DNA from: Caldifarciminota bacterium
GTDB lineage: Bacteria; Hydrothermota; Tepidihabitantia; Tepidihabitantales; CAIPLT01
Assembly (NCBI GenBank): GCA_903865935.1
Contig: CAIPLT010000060.1
Location: 1-63,876, forward strand
Reading direction: 5' to 3'
DNA length: 63,876 nucleotides
The notes beneath the pieces are model-generated. The model had not been told where the DNA came from, ran no database searches, and saw nothing but the letters and a program-made list of their open reading frames with translations. Below, piece after piece: positions 26,793-36,007 of the stretch. The translations under genes were made by a program, and so were the position numbers. Numbering within the stretch: the first letter of the stretch is position 1; each line of letters begins with the position of its first letter.

Positions 26793-26868
26793 TGGGCGAT
26801 ACCCGACTTGAACGGGTGACCTCTTGCATGTCGAGCAAGCGCTCTAACCAAAGCTGAGCTAATCGCCC
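26793..26868 (-). tRNA. trnV: tRNA-Val (anticodon GAC) with C at position 33
   Basis: 76 nt cloverleaf: acceptor GGGCGAT/ATCGCCC, D stem GCTC/GAGC, anticodon stem CTTGC/GCAAG, loop TCGACAT, T arm ACCCG-TTCAAGT-CGGGT, discriminator A, no CCA. Anticodon GAC reads GTC/GTT. Position 33, almost always U in elongator tRNAs, is C here. Confidence 0.93.
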
Positions 26869-26894
26869 GAAATTTTCTTTTTTAAACACACCTT

Positions 26895-26923
26895 AATATA
26901 TGTTATTTTATACATCTTGTCAA
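26895..26923 (-). promoter_or_regulatory. Promoter of tRNA-Val
   Basis: Minus strand TTGACA (26918-26923), 17 nt, TATATT (26895-26900), about 26 nt before the mature tRNA 5' end. It is divergent from the promoter at 26948. Confidence 0.7.
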
Positions 26924-26947
26924 GTATGAAATTCAAATACAAACAAA

Positions 26948-26975
26948 TTGACTTCACTTTTATTATTATTATAAT
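26948..26975 (+). promoter_or_regulatory. Promoter of the HDAC-family gene, near-leaderless
   Basis: TTGACT (26948-26953), 16 nt, TATAAT (26970-26975), 9 nt to the ATG at 26985. No Shine-Dalgarno. Confidence 0.7.
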
Positions 26976-26984
26976 AAATTTTAG

Positions 26985-27887
26985 ATGAAGGTTATTTATT
27001 CGGACAAATATGATGTTAATATCGGTACTCATGTTTTCAGTATGGAAAAGTATCGGTTGGTAAAAGAAAGACTGGTCAACACACAATTTGTAAAGGAACA
27101 GGATTTTATCTATCCCCAAGAAGCACAAACTCAAGATATCGCCTTAGTTCATACAAAAGCTTATATCGATGATATGACTCACTTGCGCTGGACGCAGCGT
27201 ACGGTTCGTTCCGAGTTGCCTTTATCATCAGAAATTGTTTCTGCTTATTTTATTCATGCGCAGGGTACAATTCTCGCATGTAACGAAGCCATTAAAACCG
27301 GTATTGGATTACACCTTGGCGGTGGTTTTCATCATGCATTTGCTGACCACGGTGAAGGATTTTGTTATGTCAATGATGTTGCAGTTGGAATAAAAAAAAT
27401 GCAGGCAATGAAATTTATTGAGCGCGCGGCAGTAATCGACTGCGATCTACATCAAGGTAATGGTACGGCAAAAATTTTTCAGGGCGATAACTCTGTATTT
27501 ACTTTCTCTATTCATCAGGAACATCTATACCCAATCAAAGAAGAATCATCTCTGGATATCGGTTTAGAAGACGGAACTGGTGATGTAGAATATCTAAAAA
27601 AACTACAAGATGCAGTTGAAACAATTTTTTCTAGTCATAAACCGCAACTAATCGTCTACGTTGCCGGAGCTGACCCTTTTCAGATGGATCAACTTGGTGC
27701 ACTCCGTTTAACTAAAGAAGGATTGAAGAAACGCGATGAAATTGTTATAAAAAGAAGCAGAGAACAGAAAATACCAATAGCGGTCACGCTTGCCGGAGGT
27801 TATGCTTTTGATGTTAATGACACAGTTGACATTCACTTCAACACAAGCAAAGTATGTTTAGAAATGACAAAAATTTACGACAATTAA
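26985..27887 (+). CDS. Histone-deacetylase / acetoin-utilisation family amidohydrolase
   Basis: 300 residues. The class I HDAC zinc-hydrolase signature is complete: GGGFHHAF with the H116-H117 pair, DCDLHQGNGT with zinc ligands D154 and H156, and AGADPFQMD with D230, then the C-terminal AGGYA. Bacterial members deacetylate acetyl-lysine, acetylpolyamines or other acetyl-amides. The gene leads a glycosyltransferase/flippase run by 18 nt, so a substrate linked to envelope sugars is conceivable but unproven. Confidence 0.88.
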   Translation: MKVIYSDKYDVNIGTHVFSMEKYRLVKERLVNTQFVKEQDFIYPQEAQTQDIALVHTKAYIDDMTHLRWTQRTVRSELPLSSEIVSAYFIHAQGTILACNEAIKTGIGLHLGGGFHHAFADHGEGFCYVNDVAVGIKKMQAMKFIERAAVIDCDLHQGNGTAKIFQGDNSVFTFSIHQEHLYPIKEESSLDIGLEDGTGDVEYLKKLQDAVETIFSSHKPQLIVYVAGADPFQMDQLGALRLTKEGLKKRDEIVIKRSREQKIPIAVTLAGGYAFDVNDTVDIHFNTSKVCLEMTKIYDN

Positions 27888-27905
27888 ACTTTCCATTTAC
27901 ATAAT

Positions 27906-29102
27906 TTGCGGATAAAAATTATACAAATTTTAAATCATTCTGCGTCCTGGAAATCGAATAATGTAGAAGATGATATTTTCGACGGCTGGCATGTAAGAAC
28001 TGCGAAAGCAATACAAAATTCAAGAATCAAAGATACCCAAATCGAATGTTGGATACCTGAAAAGACTTATTCAAAAGAAACACAAATAGAAAAGGATGGT
28101 ATTATCTATAAGACTTTTCCATCAAAATCAATTGGTTATGGACGAGAAATATCTTGGTCAATGATTAATGCTATTCGAGATGAATCAGAAAGTCCAATCT
28201 TACTACATCTTCATGGAATATTTAATTATACCACATATCTAATTGCGTCGAGATTCGGCAATCTACCTGTCATCGCTCAACACCATGGTGATTGTCCGCC
28301 TTTAAATCTGCTACAAAGGCGTACTTCACTTTATTTTTTGCTTCCTTTATTGGAACTCGAACATTTTTTCATGACAAAATCCATTTCTAATATTGATTAT
28401 TTTTTCTGTTTATCTGAAACATCCCAACAATCACTTAGATATTTGTCGATAAAAAATAAATCTTCAATACAAGGAATGGGCGTTAATTTCAAGGAATTTA
28501 TGCCTGGTGAAAAGATTGAAGCGCGAAAAGCGTTAAATTTACCAATTGAATCTAAAATTTTGTTATTTATTGGTAAGTTGGATAAATATAAAGGAAGTGA
28601 CAAACTCATTAAAGTATATCAAATATTAAAAAATAATTATGACTTGTGTTTGGTTATTGTTGGGGCATCGGAAATAGATGAATATTATGAACAAGCGTTC
28701 AGAAGTGGTGCGATAATATTGCCTCGCCAGCCGCATAAAAACTTACGGCAATTTTACCAGAGCGCTGATATTTTCGTAATGCCCGGGTCAATGCAATATA
28801 ACCGTTGGGGTGGTATTGGCATTAATACGATCGAGGCGCTTGCATGTAATATTCCAGTTATAACCGGTACATTAGGCAATTTTCTATTATCAAATAAGCA
28901 AGTCGGGATATTAGCAAGTAGCGTTTCGGAAATTACAAATGCAATTGACTATATATTAAAAAACCATGACAAATTTAAAGACTGTAGGAACTTAGCACAG
29001 AAATATTTTGACTGGAAACCAATAATTAACAATACTTATCAGATTTATAAAGACTTATTCAACAAATACTATAATATAAAATTAACAAAAACTAATGAAT
29101 AG
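27906..29102 (+). CDS. Glycosyltransferase family 4 protein
   Basis: 398 residues from a TTG start 18 nt after the HDAC gene. GT-B fold: an N-terminal acceptor domain with LLHLHGIFNY and QHHGD (~100-130), a C-terminal nucleotide-sugar domain opening LLFIGKLDKYKGSDKLI (~220) and the E-x7-E-like motif in GIGINTIEALACNIPVI (~300-318). It transfers a sugar to a growing polysaccharide or lipid carrier; the sugar cannot be read. It overlaps the next gene by 8 nt. Confidence 0.85.
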   Translation: MRIKIIQILNHSASWKSNNVEDDIFDGWHVRTAKAIQNSRIKDTQIECWIPEKTYSKETQIEKDGIIYKTFPSKSIGYGREISWSMINAIRDESESPILLHLHGIFNYTTYLIASRFGNLPVIAQHHGDCPPLNLLQRRTSLYFLLPLLELEHFFMTKSISNIDYFFCLSETSQQSLRYLSIKNKSSIQGMGVNFKEFMPGEKIEARKALNLPIESKILLFIGKLDKYKGSDKLIKVYQILKNNYDLCLVIVGASEIDEYYEQAFRSGAIILPRQPHKNLRQFYQSADIFVMPGSMQYNRWGGIGINTIEALACNIPVITGTLGNFLLSNKQVGILASSVSEITNAIDYILKNHDKFKDCRNLAQKYFDWKPIINNTYQIYKDLFNKYYNIKLTKTNE

Positions 29103-30048
29103 CAAGATATTTTTCACGGCTTGGAATATTACTAAACGTAGTATCGTATTAGCTGAACATTTAAAGGCTAAGATTATTACTTATCAAATACCGACAAACC
29201 GTTTTTTAAAACTATTTAATTATCCTTTTCTGGTATTACTAACATTTTATAAACTAATCCAACAAAGACCAAGGATTATCTTTGCACAACTCCCTCCTTT
29301 TCAGATATCGATACCTACATATCTTTATTGTAAGTTATTTAGAAAAAAGTTGATATTTGATACACATTCTGGTATATTTTTTCCAAAAGGTTTACATCAA
29401 CGATTTTATTTATCTGTGTACTGTCAGATGATTAAATATATTAATCTTAATATTGTTCATAATGACTCCATATTTAATCGAGAGTGCTTAAAGAATACTA
29501 ATAGTATAGTTCTTGAAGATAAAATTCCCTTTCCATCATCTGTATATATTCCAAACCCAAATTTAAAAATCGTAGTAATTTGTGGTTATGGTGGTGATGA
29601 ACCAATTAAAGAAGCATTAAATGCAGCACAATTATTACCCGATGTCAATTTTTACCTGACTGGAAAAAGTAATAAACTTAAGAACATATCATTTAGCAAA
29701 AATGTTCAATTGACTGGTTATCTGAAAGACAAAGACTATGAAGATTTGTTAAGAACCGCCGATATTATATTAGTGCTAACAACCCGACCAGAAACTGTTT
29801 TATGTGGTGCTTATGAAACAGTTGGATTAGAAAAACCCTTAATTACTTCTGATACTCAAACCCTGAGAAAATATTTTAATAAAGGTACGATTTTTACTAA
29901 AAATGATGCTAATTCTATCGTAGAAGCAATTAATATAACTAGACAAAATCTTAATAAACTACACAATGAAATGACCAAATTGAGAAAAGAAAAAGTATTA
30001 ACCTGGGAACAACAGTTTGAATCTGTTACTAAAATTTTAAACGGATAA
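29095..30048 (+). CDS. Glycosyltransferase (GT4-like)
   Basis: 317 residues. The N-terminal half is hydrophobic and basic (LVLLTFYKLIQQRPRIIFAQ, ~60-80; FDTHSGIF, ~103-110). The C-terminal half has a GT-B donor domain (VVICGYGGDEPIKEALNAA, NVQLTGYLKDKDY, TTRPETVLCGAYETVGLEKPLI). It overlaps both neighbours, so it is part of the polysaccharide operon. It is shorter than most GT4 enzymes. Confidence 0.78.
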   Translation: MNSKIFFTAWNITKRSIVLAEHLKAKIITYQIPTNRFLKLFNYPFLVLLTFYKLIQQRPRIIFAQLPPFQISIPTYLYCKLFRKKLIFDTHSGIFFPKGLHQRFYLSVYCQMIKYINLNIVHNDSIFNRECLKNTNSIVLEDKIPFPSSVYIPNPNLKIVVICGYGGDEPIKEALNAAQLLPDVNFYLTGKSNKLKNISFSKNVQLTGYLKDKDYEDLLRTADIILVLTTRPETVLCGAYETVGLEKPLITSDTQTLRKYFNKGTIFTKNDANSIVEAINITRQNLNKLHNEMTKLRKEKVLTWEQQFESVTKILNG

Positions 30049-31487
30049 TGAGAGCGATTAGAAATTTCTTTATATTGTTCGTCGGAGACAGCATAAATTA
30101 TATATTAAACTTTTTTGTGACTATCTATCTTGCACGGAATTTAGAAGTAAGTAATTTTGGGAAAATCAGCTTTGCTTTTGCATTTTTTTCCTTTGGTTCG
30201 TTTATCACAAATTTAGGATTAATCTCAATCGGTACAAGAGATATTGCCCAACGTTTAAAAACACATAACACTGATACTGAAAGCAAATATATATCAAATG
30301 TTATTAATTTACGTCAGGTATTGGCAATCATTACTTTTATTCTGTTATTAGCAGCTTCACTGCTTATTCAAAAACCAATGCCGGTAAAATTATTGATTAT
30401 CCTATATGGTCTCTCCTTATTCCCTTTTGCTCTGTTATTAGAATGGGCGTTTTTTGGATGGGAAAAGATGGGGTTTATTACAATTGAACGAATAGTCACA
30501 GCAGCAAGTTATCTTATACTCATTTTATTTTTTGTTAAAAGTTCAAATCATCTATTAGTGATACCGATTGTTTTTCTGATTAGTAACTTAGTAGGTGCAT
30601 TGTTTTTATTCATTAACTATCGGTATAATAAAAACCTACACGGTACTAATTCATTACACCGTTATAAACTTACTTTCAATTTTGGCGATTGGTTGCCATT
30701 AATTAAGACCGCATTACCATTCGGCATTGGAGCAATTTTAATCCAATTTCCTAATAATTTTAACACGATATTTCTGGGAATGATTAAACCCGATATTCAA
30801 GTCGGTTTATTCAGTGCCGCCAGCAAAATTTTGGTTTTCATTCTAATTTTTGACCGAGTGATGAATAACACGACATTCCCTATCATATCACGATATTATG
30901 TTCAGGGTAGCGAAAAATTGTCCGCGGTAATTAATCGCCTCGCAAAATTGGTTTTGGTCGTATCAATACCAATCTGCGCGGGTGGATTTTTATTAGCAAA
31001 AGGTATAACAAATTTAATTTACGGTTCGTTATATGAACCGAGCTACCCGATTTTTAGAATTTTGATATGGTTCTTTTTTATCACTATGCTTAATAGTCTT
31101 TATACCTCCAGTCTTATTGCCGGACAGAAAAATAAAGAGTATATTAAAGCAATCGGTTTCGGCGTATTGGTCAATGTTATCTTGAATATCATACTTGTGC
31201 CAATCATCAGCGCATCCGGAACAGCAATTGCATTAGTGGTTGGAGAATTTGTGACATTAATTTTCCTAACCCAAATGATAAAACCAATTGCTCAGATCAA
31301 ATTCAACCTGCTCAACATCGTAAAACCAATTTTCGCTACTGCAATAATGGTTCTTTGTATCTGGTTATTATATGCAAAACTATCTGTTATACCGTTAGTG
31401 ATAATTTCAGCTTTAGTTTACTCGATAGTAATATTGTTGATTAAAGGCATCAGTAAAAACGATTTAGTTTTATCAAAGGCGAATTAA
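30048..31487 (+). CDS. Polysaccharide / lipid-linked oligosaccharide flippase (Wzx/MATE-like)
   Basis: 479 residues with about 12-14 predicted membrane segments and the MOP-superfamily opening (FFILFVGDSINYILNFFVTI). A conserved LPFGIGAILIQFP segment lies mid-protein (~225). Family members flip undecaprenyl-linked oligosaccharides across the inner membrane. It begins and ends with 1 nt overlaps, which ties it to the flanking sugar genes. Confidence 0.85.
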   Translation: MRAIRNFFILFVGDSINYILNFFVTIYLARNLEVSNFGKISFAFAFFSFGSFITNLGLISIGTRDIAQRLKTHNTDTESKYISNVINLRQVLAIITFILLLAASLLIQKPMPVKLLIILYGLSLFPFALLLEWAFFGWEKMGFITIERIVTAASYLILILFFVKSSNHLLVIPIVFLISNLVGALFLFINYRYNKNLHGTNSLHRYKLTFNFGDWLPLIKTALPFGIGAILIQFPNNFNTIFLGMIKPDIQVGLFSAASKILVFILIFDRVMNNTTFPIISRYYVQGSEKLSAVINRLAKLVLVVSIPICAGGFLLAKGITNLIYGSLYEPSYPIFRILIWFFFITMLNSLYTSSLIAGQKNKEYIKAIGFGVLVNVILNIILVPIISASGTAIALVVGEFVTLIFLTQMIKPIAQIKFNLLNIVKPIFATAIMVLCIWLLYAKLSVIPLVIISALVYSIVILLIKGISKNDLVLSKAN

Positions 31488-33007
31488 TGATTAGTTTATT
31501 AAAAGACGAATTGGGTTGGCGGCAAATATTTATGCAAGAAGGTATTGTCTATAATGTTTTATCGACAATTCCTGATAAAATACCCGAACCGATTATTATT
31601 AATCGAAATCTTAATGATTCAGAAATGATAAAAATAAAAAGTTTACTAAATAATGGTCTTTCTGTACTCACTAACTTTCCCAATCTAAAAAAGATAATAC
31701 CTGACTTCAATTATCAACAGAAAAAAATCTCGTATATTTTGAATAATGACACAGATATATTTAATAATGTTATCGCATTAGATTTAAAACTTGATGGATA
31801 TAAAAGTGCATCAATGATATGCGAGGTTAAATATGGAAAAGGATATATTATCGCATTGCCATTTGATATCAATCAGGCAATTTACGATTTCCGAAGCGAA
31901 CGAAAACCGTTTTATTATCCTTCAAGAAAATTTCCGAATGAGATTGTTTCAGTAGTTAGTAAAGGAGCGGTTAGAAAATTAGTTGTCAATTGTATCATAA
32001 AACTATATGCCGCGATGAATCTACCATACCTACATCTCTGGTATTATCCTAATGAATATACAAGCGTATTTGCCTTTCGAGTTGATACTGATTTCGGTCC
32101 GGAAGATACTCTGCAAGCAACATTTGATTTAGAGAATAAAACAACTATTCCATTCACGTATTTTATCAATACTAAAGAACATCCAAAACTTTCACGAAAT
32201 CAACGAGATTTTCAAATTCATTGTTATCATCATGAAGTTTATAAAGATTATCAAAGAAACTATGATAACATTAAAAAAGCAAAAAATATTTTAGAACAAA
32301 CGGGTATAAAATCAATCGGGTTTGTCAGTCCGTATGGCTTTTGGAATGGGAATCTACAAAAAGCGATGGAAGATTGCGAGATTCAATATTCGTCCGAATT
32401 CAGTTTATCATACGATGACTTGCCATTCTTTCCTGTTATTAATAATAGAGTATCAAGCGTAATACAAATACCAGTGCACCCAATTTGTATGGGTCGATTA
32501 GTTCATGCAAGTTTGAGTCCCGAAAAATGTATCGATTACTATCAAAAATATTTTGACAGACAACTTCAAGCTAACGAACCGATGTTTATTTATGACCACC
32601 CACACCGTATTGCACAATTTCCTGATGTATTTTATCAGATATTATCGCGGGCTGAGAAAATGTCTAACCTGTGGATTACCAATCTAACTGACTTTTACTA
32701 TTGGTGGAAATCGCGTTTACAAGCACTGAATGATTCGCAATGGAAAATTGATAATCGAACATTAGAGATTAAAACAAGGTCATCAGTAAATAATATCTAT
32801 CTTCATGTCATTACCCCAGACCAACATCAAGCTTTTGTCCCATTAAAACAAACTCTTTACAACTTAAATGATATCAAGTATAAATCAATACCAATGAACG
32901 TGAAAACTGACACAAGTTATTATCCATCGCTTAAATCGAATAAAATAAAATTACAAATGAAATTCTATGCAACACTAGATAGTGTATTAGAACTATTTAA
33001 ACGGTAA
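31487..33007 (+). CDS. Polysaccharide deacetylase-like protein with an N-terminal amidotransferase-like domain
   Basis: 506 residues. Residues ~190-410 carry NodB-type features: FRVDTDFGPED (metal Asp), IHCYHHEVYKD (His pair), FVSPYGFWN and a late IYDHPHR. The first ~185 residues (GLSVLTNFPNL, YGKGYIIALPFDIN) look like the class I glutamine-amidotransferase/ThuA fold seen beside uncharacterised deacetylases. The C-terminal ~90 residues are beta-rich. No signal peptide is visible, so a cytoplasmic action on lipid-linked sugars is likely, although not shown. Confidence 0.75.
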   Translation: MISLLKDELGWRQIFMQEGIVYNVLSTIPDKIPEPIIINRNLNDSEMIKIKSLLNNGLSVLTNFPNLKKIIPDFNYQQKKISYILNNDTDIFNNVIALDLKLDGYKSASMICEVKYGKGYIIALPFDINQAIYDFRSERKPFYYPSRKFPNEIVSVVSKGAVRKLVVNCIIKLYAAMNLPYLHLWYYPNEYTSVFAFRVDTDFGPEDTLQATFDLENKTTIPFTYFINTKEHPKLSRNQRDFQIHCYHHEVYKDYQRNYDNIKKAKNILEQTGIKSIGFVSPYGFWNGNLQKAMEDCEIQYSSEFSLSYDDLPFFPVINNRVSSVIQIPVHPICMGRLVHASLSPEKCIDYYQKYFDRQLQANEPMFIYDHPHRIAQFPDVFYQILSRAEKMSNLWITNLTDFYYWWKSRLQALNDSQWKIDNRTLEIKTRSSVNNIYLHVITPDQHQAFVPLKQTLYNLNDIKYKSIPMNVKTDTSYYPSLKSNKIKLQMKFYATLDSVLELFKR

Positions 33008-33037
33008 TAACATGATAGAGGATTTTTTAGTATCTAC

Positions 33038-34066
33038 ATGAAAATATTGTTCGGCAGTTATCAGGCTATCACAATTCTTGAAGGCGGCGTAAAAACTCAA
33101 GTTCTTTCATTGAAACAAGAATTAGAAAAACTTGGACACGAAGTTTTACTTTTCGATGCCTGGAAAAACTATTCGATGAAAGAAATGAATTTAGTTCATT
33201 TGTTCTGTGCTCACATTGGCACGTATCATATGGCAAAATCAATGTTAGCATTTAATCCAAAAATGGTCGTAACACCGGTCTTTTATAGTCGGCGAAGTCC
33301 AAATCTGATTCGTTTCTTTTTACCATTAACTACAGCTTTATCAAAAGTTGGTATATTTCAATTTTATCAAATGGCATCTGAACTATGCAATATTGCAAAT
33401 ATTGTTGCGCCCAACACTCAAAAAGAATGTGACATCGTCGAAAAAGGACTTAAAGTTCCAAATACTAAAATAAAATTATTACCCAATGGCGTTGACGAAC
33501 GATTTTATAATGCTGATCCTTCTCTATTCATTAATAAATATGGCGTTAAAGATTTTATCTTATATGTTGGGCATATTGGTTGGCAAAGAAAAAACCTTCT
33601 GTCTTTATTAAAAATCTGTCAGAAAATTGATGTGCCCTTAGTAATAATTGGTAAAGCTATCGAGAACGATTATGGCAAGAAATGTATCGAACTAATTAAA
33701 TCAAGACGCAATACAATTCTTATTACTGACATTGAACATACCGACCCGATTTTAGCATCCACTTATGCCGCTTGTGACTCGTTGGTTCTCCCCTCTTATT
33801 ATGAAACCCCCGGCTTGGTTGCACTCGAAGCAGGTCTTGCCGGAGCAAAGATTATTATTACTAAATATGGTGGCACCAATGAATATTTTAAAGATTTTGC
33901 TCAATATGTTAATCCAAAATCAGAAAATTCAATTAAACAGGCGATATTAAAATCACTTGAGCAAAAGAAAACAAATAAATTAAAAGAGCATATCAGAAAT
34001 AATTTTCTCTGGAAACATGCTGCTCAAACATTAGTAAAAATATATAACAGTATAGGAGTCATATGA
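33038..34066 (+). CDS. Glycosyltransferase family 4 protein
   Basis: 342 residues. GT-B fold with the N-terminal GGVKTQVLSLKQELEKLGHEV, the linker LLPNGVDERFY (~150), the donor-domain start FILYVGHIGWQRKN (~170) and YYETPGLVALEAGLAGAKII (~248-267), which holds the conserved E-x7-E. It lies 30 nt after the deacetylase and overlaps the M3 peptidase by 4 nt (ATGA). Confidence 0.87.
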   Translation: MKILFGSYQAITILEGGVKTQVLSLKQELEKLGHEVLLFDAWKNYSMKEMNLVHLFCAHIGTYHMAKSMLAFNPKMVVTPVFYSRRSPNLIRFFLPLTTALSKVGIFQFYQMASELCNIANIVAPNTQKECDIVEKGLKVPNTKIKLLPNGVDERFYNADPSLFINKYGVKDFILYVGHIGWQRKNLLSLLKICQKIDVPLVIIGKAIENDYGKKCIELIKSRRNTILITDIEHTDPILASTYAACDSLVLPSYYETPGLVALEAGLAGAKIIITKYGGTNEYFKDFAQYVNPKSENSIKQAILKSLEQKKTNKLKEHIRNNFLWKHAAQTLVKIYNSIGVI

Positions 34067-35586
34067 GTGATATCAAAAAAGTTATTGAAATAGCAAAAGA
34101 ATTAGATGAACTTAGCGCAAAATATTCCAGTCTGTCCTGGACCCAATACACAACCGGTTTTGATTTTGGTGTTAACGAAGCGTATGAAAAAATGACTGAG
34201 GTTTTAAACAATAAGAAATATTATCAGACAATCTTAGACCATCAAGCAAAATCTTTTGACCAATTGGACAAACGCAGAATCGATATTATCGCTTTGATAT
34301 TTAAGTCGTATCATTTATCGGACGAACTGAATCAGCTCGATTTAAAAATCCAGAACAAGACCACCGAGCTTTCCAAAATATTGAACACTTTCCGCTTTAC
34401 GCTTGACGGTAGAGAAATCCGCTCAACCGAAATTGCTCAGATTTTAAGAAGCGAAGATAATCGTGATAAAAGAAAAAGAGCATTTTTAGCCCGTGCCCAG
34501 ATTAATAAACCGCTGATTGACGGCGGTTTTATTGATTTAATCAATATGCGCAAGGAATACGCAGGATTTTATGGCGCGAAAAACTTTGTCGAATTCCGTC
34601 TTGAATTTGATGAACTCGAATCAAGAATTTTTGATAACTGGGATAAAGAGATTCCGAAGTATCTGCCCCGATTAAAAGAGATTTATACCAAGTTTGGCAG
34701 AGAATATGTTTGTGATGAACAAGTTATGCCCTGGGATAGCGCTTATATTTCGGTAAAAGTTGCCCCACAATTAAATCAAATAGTAGATATGTCTAAATAT
34801 CATGAAGTAATTCGGAATTTATTCCTGCATTTTGGGATTGATATATCTCAATATAATATCACTTATGATTTATTCCCTCGCAAGAATAAATCTGAGTGGG
34901 GTTATAGTTTTACGATTCGCAGTGGAAAAGACAATCGTATTTTAGCTAATGTTGAAAACCGCTACCAAGAATATGGAGTCTTATTACACGAGACCGGTCA
35001 TGCGGTCCATTCGTTTAGTCTTGCCCCTGAAGATGTGCTCTTGAATATGGGTGTTAGCGGTATTGTCAACGAAGGTTTTGCTAATCTCTGGCGCGAATTT
35101 ATGTATGAAAAAATGTTTTACGAGCAGTTTTTTTCTGATAGCCTTGATAAAACCGCCGAAGCTTTCAAAAATCTGAAAAATTGGCAAAAGATTAATCACA
35201 TCCGTGCAGTGCCGGATATTCTCTTTGACCAGTCTTTATATCGTACAAATATTAAGACAATCGAAGATGTCAATGAACTGTATTTAAAGTATTATAAAAT
35301 AATATTAGACGAAGACTATAATATTGATAATCCACCCTGGGCATATCGGATTCACCACACAACCCATCCGATTTATTTACACAATTACTTTCTTGGTGAT
35401 TTGACCTGCAATATGCTAATGCAGCATTTCATAAAATCGTCTAACATTACTTCCGTGCTTGAAAAACCCAATGAGTTTGGTAAATTCTTGCTTGATGAAG
35501 TTATTAAACCGTCAGGCACTTATCCATTTCTGAAGCTGTTTGAAAAAATAAGTGGAGAACAATTTTCATTAAAGTATCTATCATAA
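34063..35586 (+). CDS. M3 family oligopeptidase (oligoendopeptidase F-like)
   Basis: 507 residues. The zinc motif HETGH (LLHETGHAVHSF, ~309-313) and a downstream glutamate in NEGFANLWREFMYE fit M3 peptidases, which cut short peptides in the cytoplasm. PepF enzymes are usually about 560-600 residues, so this is a compact member. The N-terminal half is helical and charged. It is translationally coupled to the glycosyltransferase upstream, yet its function looks unrelated to polysaccharide synthesis. Confidence 0.88.
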   Translation: MSDIKKVIEIAKELDELSAKYSSLSWTQYTTGFDFGVNEAYEKMTEVLNNKKYYQTILDHQAKSFDQLDKRRIDIIALIFKSYHLSDELNQLDLKIQNKTTELSKILNTFRFTLDGREIRSTEIAQILRSEDNRDKRKRAFLARAQINKPLIDGGFIDLINMRKEYAGFYGAKNFVEFRLEFDELESRIFDNWDKEIPKYLPRLKEIYTKFGREYVCDEQVMPWDSAYISVKVAPQLNQIVDMSKYHEVIRNLFLHFGIDISQYNITYDLFPRKNKSEWGYSFTIRSGKDNRILANVENRYQEYGVLLHETGHAVHSFSLAPEDVLLNMGVSGIVNEGFANLWREFMYEKMFYEQFFSDSLDKTAEAFKNLKNWQKINHIRAVPDILFDQSLYRTNIKTIEDVNELYLKYYKIILDEDYNIDNPPWAYRIHHTTHPIYLHNYFLGDLTCNMLMQHFIKSSNITSVLEKPNEFGKFLLDEVIKPSGTYPFLKLFEKISGEQFSLKYLS

Positions 35587-36007
35587 TATAAAAAAACAGA
35601 CTTCTATTTTTTGCTATTACATAAACTTATATTGTTAATATAACAAAAAATCTAGATAAATTTGTATCTATCTCTATATCTTATATAAGATTATGCTGAA
35701 TTCCTGTTAAAGTAGGGTAGTATTCCCTATATGGGACGCTACATTGACCAGAAAGTCACTCGCTAAGTCAATTATGCTATAGCCTGCTCAATATAAAAAC
35801 CTTCATATATCGAATTCATTCATAGATGTAATATCAGATTCAAATATGAATTTAATTATGTAATTACCAAAGAATGCAATCCCGAAATCAATCAAGGATA
35901 AACTCCGTAATTTATCTTTATAAATCATTCTCGAATTCACTATCCGAATTACTTCGTAGTTATAAAATTTATAACCGTATTAACGAGTCGCAGACGAAAT
36001 TCTTATG
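35587..36007. other. Intergenic region, no gene seen
   Basis: About 420 nt, AT-rich, with stop codons in all frames. It holds a short inverted element TAGGGTAGTATTCCCTATA near 35711-35730. There is no clear terminator for the M3 peptidase gene. The minus-strand ALDH gene ends at 36008. Confidence 0.4.
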
